Made by a program: the position numbers and the translations under genes
Assembly: GCA_018466975.1 (NCBI GenBank)
Contig: CM031558.1
Coordinates: forward strand, 2,232,001 to 2,296,000
DNA length: 64,000 bases
Direction of reading: 5' to 3'
Source: Sparassis latifolia
Lineage: Eukaryota; Basidiomycota; Agaricomycetes; Polyporales; Sparassidaceae
Notes under the pieces: model-generated
Databases searched by the model: none
What the model was told of the DNA's origin: nothing
What the model saw: the letters and a program-made list of their open reading frames with translations, nothing else
Shown here: positions 54,236-64,000 of the stretch, in pieces
Position numbering within the stretch: position 1 is the first letter of the stretch
How the letters are laid out: each line of letters opens with the position of its first letter

Positions 54236-57200
54236 TCATGCTTTAACATATACTACAACAGAACTAATCTTTGATCTACACTTTGTCAGTGCTGTTGAAT
54301 CTATATTCTCTATTTGTCCCTCTAGTATACAAGTCTGCCCAGTTGTAACCCCATCATTAAACCAGACACTTCCAGTTTTTGTAATGATACGTGCAGTAAA
54401 GTGGAACCCACCATCATAAACTATACCACAGAGTCTATACTTCTGATCTTGCAATTCTTACTCAGATTCTCAGTTAATCTGCAGACTGTTGGTAATGAAA
54501 CACTGAAAATTTGGCAAAGACTCATATTTCAGATTATAAAGTAAGGCACTATTACAGTTAGGACAAACATGCTCAGAGCATCTGGCAAAAATTGCATTCA
54601 GCCAGTCTGTGCTTGATCTATTCTTATAGGACCCAAGTTTGAATGGACTATCTTTCCAAACTGCTTTGCTACAATCCCAAGTCACTTGTCCATCTGTATT
54701 ACTCTCAAATTCCATATTACAGTGATCACATATAAGTGTGCAAGTCAGAATATCTTCAGAGTGATTCAACATCTCCTGGCATAATGCATAAATATCAGTT
54801 CCTTCTGTACCCATTACTGGAAATACCTCAGAGTTAACTTGATGCAAACTTAGTCTGATTCTGTCTCATGCATTCTCCATTGTCAATTTGCCCAGTTTAA
54901 CACCATCAAACACTTGTGTAAAAAGCTGCAGGTGAATATTCTGCTGCTGAACATTGGACATCCACCATTCAGGTGAAGTTGTATATACAGCATGTAAGAT
55001 TGAGAAGAGACTGTCATAGGCACAACTGTATGTTTCTGCATTCCAAATAAAGCCTTGTGGTGAAGCCAGATTTCCTGATATTATAGCACTTGTAACCTTC
55101 TGTTTCTTAGACTTAGAGCCTGCTGCATCTTCACTATGCTTACGCTTAGCACCACGTGCTGCACCAGGATTATTACTCAGAGTAACAAGGCTTTTTGTTC
55201 CTGCAGCTGCTACATAGCGGGCTAACTCTAGAGCTTGATGTTCTGCTCGAGTTGGTGTTTTACTTTCTGCAGTCTCTGTAGTGGATCCCTTCTTTGGTTT
55301 CTCCAAAAGTTTAAAGGGTGCAATTTTCAGTGGCTTCTCAATTATATATGGTACCTCTTTTGACCATCTAATGGCATGATGTACTATCTTGGGAATATAA
55401 TCTTGGCCTTTCCATGTACGATATGCATGTATGACTGCACCATGAGTAGGACCATCAATAAATGCAGGCAATTTCTTGCTATACTGCAGTCTAGTTATTT
55501 CATCTAACAGTTCCAAGTCTTGAAATTCTTGTCTTAAGTAGCCAGTTATGCCACCAGTAAGCTTTGCTGGATCAAATCCTTGCACAAGTATTGTACCTGC
55601 ATATGTTGAACCTCGTGATAGACAGGTATATATAGACTGATGTGTCCGACAGTTCTGAAGATCACATACATTATCTGGACGAGTTCTGCCTTGAGAATTG
55701 AAGTCTGTCATTGCAAAGTTTGGAATCACTGCCACTTGATCTCGACTTATATGCAGGCGTGCACCATTGGGCATTACACAGTCAATTTCTTGTACTTGAT
55801 GTGTAATAGGAACAACATTCAGGGGTAAGCCATCTAATTGAATAGGAGATGGAGGTGCAGTCAACTTTACAAATAGAGTATCAAGAGCCATTTTATCTTG
55901 AGTAAGTTGTCGTGACTTCCAGCCAACTACAATGCCTTCAGCACCATTGGTGACACCACATTCAGTTGCTTCATTGTTCTTAATTATAACTGGCAGCCCA
56001 ATACATAGGGACAATTTACCTGGATGATGATTGGTACAACAGTGTGGCAAGTTCCAGAGTTTTTCCTGCAAGTGTGGACTGATCTTATTTGATGATCGCT
56101 TAGGATTTACTGTAGCAGACTTCTTCTTTGATTTTCTCTTCTTGTTACTAGTGTCTTCTGACTTCCAGCTGTCTATAGAATAAAATGTCTGGAGTGTCTG
56201 ACCAGTCTCTCTGGCAAATTGTGCAGAGCCAAGTTCATTGATTCAATCACAATATGCATTAAAGCTTATTATGATGGACACATTTCTGAACCTTGCCTGA
56301 GAGAGTTTAGGTTTGTCAGGACCCCTTCCAGCTATTCTAGACTGGAGCAGCTTAATGTCTGCCTTAGTACAAGACTTGTATCTTAAATTCTCTAGTGCTG
56401 TTCACAACTTCTTGCCTTCTTCACTTTGTGACCATTGACGCATGTTCTCTCACAGAATAACTACAGTAGTGACCTGATGTCATAGTGCCTTGCCAATAGA
56501 GGCCTCCTGCTGTGAAGGACTATATGTTGTGTGAATAACTGGTTCAATCTTATGAGAATATAATGGACAGTTGTCAACTGCAGGTGGTAGCTGTGCAAAG
56601 TCTCTAGCAAAAATTATATTAATTCCACCAAATGGTTCTTCATTGGCCATTGCCTTGCACATATGAGCACAGATTTTATAAAGACTCTTGCAATCAATCA
56701 TAGAAACTTCATCCACAAAGATATAGTCGACATCCTTTAGTCGTGCATGAACTTGACTAAGTTTTGCAACAGACTCTGAGCCATACTGACTCAATCCAAG
56801 TACAGAGTGATAAGTTGAACCAGATATTAATGCTGCAGCTGCACCGGTAGGGGCAATACACATAAATCTATAGCCTTCCTCTTGTGTAGTAAAAAAATTA
56901 ATCAATGCTTTAATCACTTGTGACTTGCCAGTGCCAGCCATACCACCTAAGTACATTTTCAACTGCTCACCACTAGGCTGAACTGCATGATTAGCAACTA
57001 TGCGAAATGCATGCTCTTGTTCTTTATTCAGACTGAATTTCTGCACTGTCTGATTAATCAATTGTTGACTATCCTTATTTGATGCTTTGAATGACTTGTC
57101 AAGATATGACCGGTCAATAATCTTTACTTGGTCAATGGAATTGACTGGTTCAGTAGTAAACTGACTAGACTTCTTAGTTGCCACTTGTGTCTCTCGAGCC

Positions 57201-60200
57201 TGCAAAATTGCATCACGCTTCTCTAGAAGTAATGTTTTCCAAGCATTTCCAGTGCGACCTTGACCAGTTTGTATTGCAATTTCAGGATCAACAAAGCCTG
57301 ATTTTTGATTTAGCGGAAGTGCATCCATTGCATCAGAAGTTTGTAGCATGCGCTCTGCTTCTTGCATTTGAGCTGTACGGAACAATGCAGACCGATTTGG
57401 TTCATCATACTGGTCCAGGTTAAGCATACTTGCTTCATCAGCAAGGTCAGCTCGAGCTTCATCACCATAGTTCTTTTGTCAAAGTGATTCAACAAGGCAT
57501 CATTTGCATCAAAGGGAAGAACATTTACACCCTTTCCTGCCTTTCTTGCAGCAGAATAATCATCTCGTGCATCATTGCATTCATACCTAAGATTAAAAAA
57601 CTTTAAAAGCTCATGCTGTCTCTCAGTAAATTCATATTGATTGAAAGAATCATCCCAAGTTACATTACTGTTTACCTTCAGCTCAAGTCCAGTCCGCCAT
57701 GGTTTAAATAAAGTAAGCATAGTCATACAATAATCTTCACGGTTTTATCTCGTCTAGGCAATGCTCCACCTACAAAGTTAGGTACCTGTGCATATCGCTC
57801 TGCTACTAGTCGCACGTAGTGTGTCTCATACTGTGGGTGATCTTTAGAAAATTGATACCATGTATAAGAGCCCTTGTCTGAATCAGGGTCTGATGTTTCA
57901 CAGTCTTCTGGTGATTTACCATCATATTCTTCATCTTCGGAGTCATTTTCTGTTAGTGCAATCTTTGGCAGTGCATGCCAATCCCTTACTTCAAGTTTTT
58001 TAAGATAAACATCCAACTCTGCAAGGTCTTTGCAGGATGTATATGGCTCCCAAGTTGTATCACCTAGAGTCCATTGTACATGGAATTCAACTCTTCGACC
58101 AATCCAGCGATGATTAGTGATAGTGTCCACTTCAAACTTATTTTCTTTGCCTTCACTATATTGTTTAGACATCTTCTTCTTATCTGCACGTCGAATCCAG
58201 TCATACAAACTAATTGACTCAAGTTCTGGAGGACGATGCACATAGTCAACAACTGGTGAGATCCCAATATACTTTCCATTGCTTTGACCTAGTATGACCT
58301 TGTATGGAACTTGTCGTTCATCTCCTTCAGGTTCAGATGTCTGCCAGGTCTTTTCAACCTCTTTGACATAACTGCACCAGTAGCAGACTTTAAAGTCATG
58401 ACTTGTATAGTGGTCTGGATGCTGCAGTAAGTATAAACATGCCATTGGTCCACCAATCTCAGACTTTGCTGTAAGAGAGTTTACAATCTTTGTCATAATC
58501 TTCCGTGCTTTCTGCAGTCGATCTAAGTCACCCTCTACAATATCTGAATTTCTTTCAATACAGCCTGCACTGCCTGAAATATGGTATGTGTCTTTAATGG
58601 AGACTTTGTAATATAGTCTGTAACATATGCAATGACAGACTTGACTGCAGTACCAGACAGCAAGCTGGTTACATCAGTATTACAACGCAGAAGATAAGTT
58701 ATCACTGGAGTATACCAGTTAATCCAGGCTTCACCCTTTTTCTGATTCAATGCACCAGTCTCAGGATCAACTGTAGTCTCTAAAAATGTATCTCTAGGAA
58801 AGCGTGCTTTGCAGAAACTATTCTTATCTATGCATCCTTTATGACAAGAATGTCTGTTAGATTGATAAATAAGTTTATTGACTACATGTGTGAACTTACA
58901 CCACCATGAGGAAGATGCAGTACATAGTGAACATATACCACAATTTTCAGAACAAGATGTTGCTACTTTTTCTGGCAGTGTTTCTGTAGGTGGAACACGC
59001 GTAGGATTTGCAGTAGTCTCTTTTTCTATATGTTCTTGAACATTGGCCATAGTTCCATTCAAAAATTCTCCAACATGAACACTCTCCAAGTACTCCACCA
59101 TACGCCTTTGAAAATCTGAGTTTGGATCCAATATTTTATCGCGAATTTCCTGGGGTGTAAGTGCAGACTTTAGCCAGCCAAGCATATGCATATGAAGTGT
59201 TAGGCGACCCTGTTGCTCCACAGTACCATAATAACCAGAGGTTTTTCCATATAGCCCAGAACGCTTAAGTCCAATGCCAAGAATATGCCTTAAAAACAGC
59301 TCAACCATCATTTTGAAAAAGCGTGCTCCTGCCACTGGATTGTTTCTGATCAGACGAATGCGATCATCATAGTTGCGAAACTCAGAAAAGTACATCTGCT
59401 TAGTATCTGCAAAATACAGTGCAATTGGATGATTAATGTCTGCTGGTGAAAATGTTATAAACCAGGATGATGCTCCAAGATATGAGGTAAGTGCCTAAAT
59501 TTCATTCCGCATCCATTTTCTATTTGTTTTAGAGCCATCCACCTTGCCATCCATATATTTCAAGTCATCTAATATTCTAAAGCATTCCTTCTCTTCCTCT
59601 GTTTCTGGCTTTACATGACCTTTCTCAAGTCTTTGTACCAAGTCTGTCAGTGTATCACTATTCAGGCTGAACAAATGCTCTGCAATATCAGTAAATCGAG
59701 CCTTGTCAGCAAGCAAAAATCCACCAGTAGTACATTGTTTAATTTGTTCATGATTGAATGCAATAAGTGGAAAGATATGATCAAGCTGGAAGTGCTTATC
59801 ATGATACATTAGAAGTTGCTTCTTTCGTTCATGGTCAGATATTTTCTTAAATCCTTGACTATTGCCAAATCCACCCAAACCATATGGGAACAACCATGGA
59901 AACATTCGTGGATATAGTTGTGGATTATTGTACAGTGATTCAGCCTGTTCAGAATGTCCAACTGCAAGTACCTTGTCACCTTGTTTGAAGTGTGCTATTG
60001 CTTTTGCACGAACTTTTTGTGGATCATTCTTGAGTAGTGCACTAAGTTCATCGCTTGTCAAACTATGCACAGTAAATGGACATTGTCCTTCTAGTGCACC
60101 TTGGTCTGACTCAATATCATTTACTGCACTTGACTCAGCATCTTTATTTGACTCTACATAGTGATAGTCCACAATAACTGGAGGTGAATCCTCAGGATAT

Positions 60201-61224
60201 TTCTGCAAATTCTCATATGAAATTTCAAGATCGGTGTAATCCAGATGATTTAACTTCAATCATTCAAGTGCTCCTGCAACCCAGTTACGTCTTACAAGGA
60301 AAGGTGTACGCTGAAAATCAGATAGTGTTGGCTTGGCTGGCCCAGTATATAGAAATGCAAGAACTTCATCCAAGTCTTCACGTTTAGGTGAAAGCACTGA
60401 ATAAACCTTAGGAATTGGCACAGCATGACATATAGCATTTGCTCGCATCTTGTGCATACCAGAAGAGGCCACTCGCACAACACAGTAATTGTGCATAACA
60501 CGAGATATAAGCATTTGCTCAGTCCATGAAAGGTCTTGCAACTCATCTGGCACTTCACCTAGCCATAGTCCATTAGCAAGTGCACTAACCGGAACCACTC
60601 CTTTTTGTAGTGAATGTACACATGCAGTGCATAACACTTCGAATCAATAATTGGCCCTTTAAGTTCTTCTATAGGATCATTCTTCATTTTACGCTCACAA
60701 CAAGTAACATCAAATGCTTCAAGAAGATTCAAGTCAATATTTGCTTCACTTACAGGAGTTAAATGTGTTAGGGGAGTAAGCATTGCACAAACTGCACATC
60801 CGGCCTCTAGAAGTTTGTCTCTCACTATATCATCACAAAAGCCTTGTATTGTTTCAGTCAATAACTGCTGAGATGGAGGTAATGGTGGAAACATATGTTG
60901 CTTCTCATAATTTATCTCTGCAAGTCTATGAACCTTCTGATAGGCAGGATCTGTGGCACGAGATTGTTGTTGCTTTTGCTCTCTAAGTTGATAATTACTG
61001 TTCTGGTCTCTATATTTTTTCTGACGCTCACTACCCTGTTTAGATAATAAAGTTGCATTAAAAATACATTTAAAGTCTGCGCATTGCATGCAAGAATGTT
61101 CGAGCAATATAGATTGCACTACTGCAGCTGAAGTATGCTTGCGAGGTACAAGAATTCCATGTTGCTGACACATTTCAACTAAAAATTTTACAGGTGCTTG
61201 ATTGACTATAGTTGCAAGTGGCAC
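54236..61224 (-). pseudogene. Helitron RepHel polyprotein gene, broken by stops and frameshifts
   Basis: Domains in coding order: a Cys-rich N-terminus with CAVCAMLTPLTHLTP; the DUF6570-like segment LCTACVHSLQKGVVPVSALA and NGLWLGEVPDELQDLSW (60.6-60.3 kb); NHLDYTDLEISYENLQKYPE and MFPWLFPYGLGGFG (60.2-59.6 kb); SSWFITFSPADINHP; the HUH Rep core LTLHMHMLGWL (59.2 kb) and catalytic-Tyr segment YVTDYITKSPLK (58.6 kb). The helicase has Walker A GGMAGTGKS (56.95 kb), Walker B FVDEVSM, motif III-like FARDFAQLPP (family G replaced by R), PVIIKNNEATECGVTNGAEG, and FNSQGRTRPDNVCDLQN/CLSRGSTYAG. Then come the C-terminal YSCAYDSLFSIL, a CDHC...CPNC zinc ribbon, and YRLCGIVYDGGFHFTARI with WFNDG. Frame changes lie near 60.6, 58.55, 57.74 and 57.48 kb. 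In-frame stops lie near 60262, 59497, 56.47-56.24 kb, 54868 and 54.46 kb. Confidence 0.88.
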
Positions 61225-61754
61225 ATTTGCAATTATATACTGTGATCCATCCTTACAATCTGAGACATCAGAAGTATAAGTAAAGAGCTGAAAACGAGCA
61301 GCAAAAGGACTATGTCATCCAGATACAATATAAGGCTGAATTTCTTTAAAGCTCCATGTACGTGTCTTCCTTGACTTGGGTTTAACACCACCACTAATTT
61401 GTGTAGATGTGACTTTAGATGCTTGCAATATTAGAATATGTTTAGTTAAATTTACAGTAATTTGCCTCCTATAACAAAGACATAACAGTGGTGTCAAATA
61501 GTCAGCCTTTGAGCGCTGCAATATAATATAGTCGTGTTTGCGGAGACAGTTTTTCATGAGTCTAAGTCTCAATAGTCGACAGGTAATCTGTGGTGTGCGA
61601 TATGCTTGCACACAAAGGCCAAGTAATGCCTTTAGTTTTATAAGTGTTCGACTTATATTGCAAAATATCTTTAAATTATGATCAGTGTCCAAGTTGTTGG
61701 AGTGCAATCTGTCTCTGATCTCTGCAAGGGACGATGCTAATATCCTGCTATTTA

Positions 61755-62190
61755 ATGGTATGTCTCTTCCTGTAAGAGCAAACACCAGTACTCTGTCATT
61801 CCACAGTATGTCTCTTTTTGTGACAGTGAACGTCAGTGCCCTGCCATTCCATGTCAAGTTACTTTTAAAGGTGGACAGCAGTACCCAGGTGGTAGTAGAT
61901 AGTAGAAAATCGTCTGCAGAAGCATTTCATGGCACATCTCTTTCTGTGAGGGTGGATGCCAGTACCCTGCCATTACATGGCATGTCACTTTCAAAGGTGG
62001 ACGCCAGTACCCAGGTGGTAGTAAATAGTATAAAATCATCTGCAGCAGCATTACATGGCCTATCTCTTTTTGTGAGGGTGGATGCCAGTACCCTGCCATT
62101 ACATGGCACGTCTTTTTCTGTGAGGGTGTATGCCAGTACTCTGCCATTAAATGGCACGTCTCTTTCTGTGAGGGTGTACGCCAGTACCCT
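61755..62190 (-). repeat. Minisatellite with 48-bp core unit at Helitron 5' side
   Basis: The core unit GGCACGTCTCTTTCTGTGAG-GGTG(G/T)A(T/C)GCCAGTACC-CTGCCATTACAT recurs with a 48-bp period (for example at 62105 and 62153). It is interspersed with a longer variant containing CAAAGGTGGACGCCAGTACC-CAGGTGGTAGTA and AAATC(A/G)TCTGCAG-AGCA. Because 48 is divisible by three, both strands stay open over several hundred bases, reading TSLSVRVDASTLPLHG-like plus-strand and GYWHPPSQKETCHVMA-like minus-strand repeats. No expression evidence. It may be a terminal tandem array of the Helitron. Confidence 0.75.
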
Positions 62191-62878
62191 GTTATGCGGC
62201 AGCGAAACACGAGCGTCTAGTCGAGTCGTTACGAGACAAGGTCTTAGTCTAAGACACAAGTCCGTTCAAGTGACACTTCTGGCGATGTCCTCGCACTGAA
62301 GGTCGATCAGAGTTCGTTCTTATGACTCATAGTAGCTGTCTGCTACTGACGGTCGATCTCAGTCAAAGGCAAGTGGAAAGCTGGTTTAATGGTAACCAGG
62401 TCGAGATGGGGATCCAGCTCGACAAGGTCGTTTACTTATACAAAAGGTATCCGCAGTACTACGCAGTAATGCGAGATCGTTCATTGGCTAGATAAGGTGA
62501 AACGATATCTGGGCAAGGTAACAGCGAGGAAGTAATATGTATGAGAAAGCTGAGTAAGGTCGTGAGAGATAATCAGTACTAATGGGGATAACGAGTCGTG
62601 TATCAGAACGAGGTAAAGATGAGGCGTACATGCACGTCTTGCATGCGCGATAAGAAGAAGGTCCGGAGTTGGATTCGGTGTAACCCTAGACTAGGGGTTC
62701 TGGACATCTGGGTAAAGAATCAGAGGTTGCGCTCCGATGAGTCACGTGTTTGGATCACGTGGTCTGGTAACGTAAAGGGAACAAGGAAAAGAAAAAGAAA
62801 AGACGCGCCACAAGTGGGGAGCGTTGTAACATCAGCTCCCGTCTAACGTTTCTTGTCCCACAAGAAATATTGTGATCT
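62191..62878. other. Boundary region between Helitron and zinc-knuckle gene
   Basis: Base composition rises in GC at about 62.19 kb, where the minisatellite ends. No supportable coding sequence; short frames on the plus strand look random. It is presumably the 3' flank of the minus-strand zinc-knuckle gene. A reverse transcriptase or integrase, which a gag-type gene would normally be followed by, is absent. Confidence 0.45.
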
Positions 62879-63622
62879 TCATCGTCGTCGGGGGCAGTCG
62901 CGGACATAATGATCTCCTCCACATCTGTAGCATGTCCACCGGCTGGTTCGTGATCCTTGTTTGGGGATACGTCCATTCCTGTAGGGATGACTGCGACGCG
63001 AAGAAGTGGATGCAGTCGAGAAAGATGGTTGGGATAACGGAGATCGTCCACTGGGTACGTGCGAACGAGGAGGGCGAGGTCGAACGGGAATTGGTTCTGG
63101 CGACGAGTGAGGAGTGGATGCGGGTATTCCATTAGTGGTGTATCCGAGGATGTGTCCGATGTCTTCGTCCCCATGCTCCCTCCAAATCTCTTGTGCTGTA
63201 CGAGTGACCGTACTGCGCATCAACGACCAGACTTGGTCAACTCTGGTCCGGGCTCTACTCGTCCTTTCTTCTGCTGCGATGAGCTCTTGTCTGGCCGTCT
63301 GCATCCACTCGACCATTTCTAATGCTCGTTGCATGGAAACCACCGCTTGTCGATCTTGCGGGCGATTTCGTAAGGCGACGAGGATATCTGTGAAGTCGAC
63401 AGGAACACGGATGGCCGAGACCAGACGTGTGGCAAATTCTTGTTCGTCCGATGTGTGACTGAGTTCGATAGAAGGTGAGGGCGATGAGGTACGGATAAAG
63501 GGGGTCTGTGCTCGAGAGGGTACTCCATTGACAAGCGTAGGCGATGCGGGTATGCTCATAATTGTGGAGGCGACTTCAGCGAGTATATTGTGAACAAGGT
63601 CGTCTATAGCGGAAGTGGGCAT
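62879..63622 (-). CDS. CCHC zinc-knuckle gag-like protein
   Basis: A 247-residue frame starting MPTSAIDDLVHNILAEV at 63622. N-terminal helices are followed by TPFIRTSSPSPSIELSHTSD, VDFTDILVALRNRPQDRQAV, EMVEWMQTARQELIAAEER, VDQVWSLMRSTVTRTAQEIW and DEDIGHILGYTTN. Then comes a Pro/Ser/Arg-rich linker, ending in one CCHC zinc knuckle, CYRCGGDHYVRDC (C-X2-C-X4-H-X4-C), and PRRR. Architecture is that of a retroelement Gag or a domesticated relative. No protease, reverse transcriptase or integrase follows downstream, where the Helitron lies. Similar proteins, as I recall, are repeated in polypore genomes. Intact frame, so possibly expressed. Confidence 0.7.
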   Translation of the reverse strand: MPTSAIDDLVHNILAEVASTIMSIPASPTLVNGVPSRAQTPFIRTSSPSPSIELSHTSDEQEFATRLVSAIRVPVDFTDILVALRNRPQDRQAVVSMQRALEMVEWMQTARQELIAAEERTSRARTRVDQVWSLMRSTVTRTAQEIWREHGDEDIGHILGYTTNGIPASTPHSSPEPIPVRPRPPRSHVPSGRSPLSQPSFSTASTSSRRSHPYRNGRIPKQGSRTSRWTCYRCGGDHYVRDCPRRR

Positions 63623-63648
63623 TGATGATATGTCATTTTCTCCCCCTT

Positions 63649-63861
63649 TTATACCTTTCGGTCGTTAAGAGGGTCGCGGTTATCTGTGATGTGAAATAGA
63701 ATGTCGTGGATCCGGGTAATAATCAAATAGATGAAAATCCATTGGACGATAAAGAGTATTCCCACAGAGATAAGAACCGCCTGATCAGTTCCAGGCATCG
63801 TTCTGATCGCCCCAGCCGTTAGCGTGCGGGCTGTCTCGCGTGAAGAGTGTGTGTTCGACAA
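63649..63861 (-). CDS. Small single-pass membrane protein
   Basis: 70 residues from ATG 63861. A short polar N-terminus (MSNTHSSRETARTLTAGAIR) and then one clear transmembrane segment, AVLISVGILFIVQWIFIYLI, followed by ITRIHDILFHITDNRDPLND and a basic end. It sits 26 nt before the zinc-knuckle gene on the same strand and could share its transcript. Not recognised as a named family. Confidence 0.5.
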   Translation of the reverse strand: MSNTHSSRETARTLTAGAIRTMPGTDQAVLISVGILFIVQWIFIYLIITRIHDILFHITDNRDPLNDRKV

Positions 63862-63877
63862 GTCGTCTGATAAGGAT

Positions 63878-63961
63878 TCAGTGGATGATCCAAAGAAAAG
63901 TGAGGGTTGTGCAGTGGAGGACGATTAGGAAGATGATGAGGAAAACCGTCGTGGTAGTCAT
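63878..63961 (-). CDS. Tiny hydrophobic ORF (27 residues)
   Basis: ATG at 63961, MTTTTVFLIIFLIVLHCTTL followed by TFLWIIH and TGA. It is almost entirely a transmembrane helix. It ends 16 nt before the next small membrane ORF on the same strand. Too short to be sure it is translated, but the tight same-strand spacing with the two following ORFs is suggestive. Beyond the TGA the frame continues for about 30 codons. Confidence 0.3.
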   Translation of the reverse strand: MTTTTVFLIIFLIVLHCTTLTFLWIIH

Positions 63962-64000
63962 TCCGGGTTTCTTCTCCTCTACTGGATTCCCCTGGTCCTT

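Larger units (their letters stand above)
54110..62190 (-). mobile_element. Helitron (rolling-circle transposon), decayed
   Basis: An ~8-kb, markedly AT-rich block on the minus strand encoding a RepHel polyprotein with DUF6570-like, HUH Rep, PIF1-like helicase and C-terminal protease-like parts. Coding-strand order places the 5' end near 62.19 kb, next to a 48-bp minisatellite, and the 3' end near 54.1 kb, next to the KDZ transposase gene. The exact TC and CTRR termini and the 3' hairpin could not be fixed. Several CTRR-like tetranucleotides occur between 54.11 and 54.24 kb. Multiple frameshifts and stops show it is no longer autonomous. Confidence 0.85.

Noticed and set aside
61685..62299. 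204-codon plus-strand frame of 16-residue repeats
   Set aside because: It is produced by the 48-bp minisatellite, whose opposite strand is equally open; no start context, homology or neighbour supports a protein.

Overview
The window looks like nuclear DNA of a filamentous basidiomycete, most likely an Agaricomycete. A polypore-type relative is a guess I cannot prove. Protein-coding genes are split by many short GT-AG introns of about 48 to 65 nt. Conserved housekeeping genes are of fungal type, and the mobile DNA (KDZ transposase, DUF6570-containing Helitron, zinc-knuckle gag-like gene) is typical of mushroom genomes. I found no rRNA or tRNA gene and no CRISPR or prokaryotic operon feature. 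Coordinates of exons quoted as resolved were checked for reading-frame continuity by hand.

Region 1 (1-26.4 kb) is a mostly euchromatic gene block. It holds a Crz1-type calcineurin-responsive zinc-finger factor (4.2-6.8 kb, +), a WD40/DUF2415-like propeller protein (7.7-10.8 kb, +), the splicing factor Cwc2 (11.2-12.5 kb, +) facing tail-to-tail a Tma46/ZC3H15 protein with an 18-nt micro-exon (12.6-14.1 kb, -), an unrecognised KEN-box protein (16.6-19.0 kb, -), the APC/C subunit Cdc16/Apc6 (22.2-25.0 kb, -) and the nucleolar RNA-binding protein Nop15 (25.3-26.4 kb, +), divergent from Cdc16. Between 19 and 22 kb lie a duplicated scrap of the Cdc16 3' end, a 226-bp inverted-repeat element and a damaged HNH-nuclease-family gene.

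Region 2 (26.4-41.3 kb) is dominated by two PHO84-type phosphate:H+ symporter paralogues in head-to-head orientation (28.96-30.98 kb, - and 38.82-41.24 kb, +). They are separated by a 7.8-kb gene-free spacer built largely from diverged copies of two unnamed repeat modules, in the order A-B-B-A-B.

Region 3 (41.3-46.8 kb) has an unrecognised basic nuclear-looking protein (-), the RNA polymerase III repressor Maf1 (-) and several small tandem or inverted repeats.

Region 4 (46.8-62.2 kb) is a transposon island. A KDZ transposon with two companion genes is followed directly by an AT-rich Helitron whose polyprotein carries DUF6570, HUH Rep, PIF1-like helicase and a C-terminal region that looks like a ubiquitin-specific-protease fold. 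Both carry stop codons explainable by C-to-T or G-to-A changes, so they look like decayed copies. Region 5 (62.2-64 kb) holds a zinc-knuckle gag-like gene preceded by two tiny single-pass membrane ORFs. The best candidates for something under-described are the Helitron USP-like domain, the A/B repeat modules between the phosphate transporters, and the zinc-knuckle plus small-membrane-ORF cluster.
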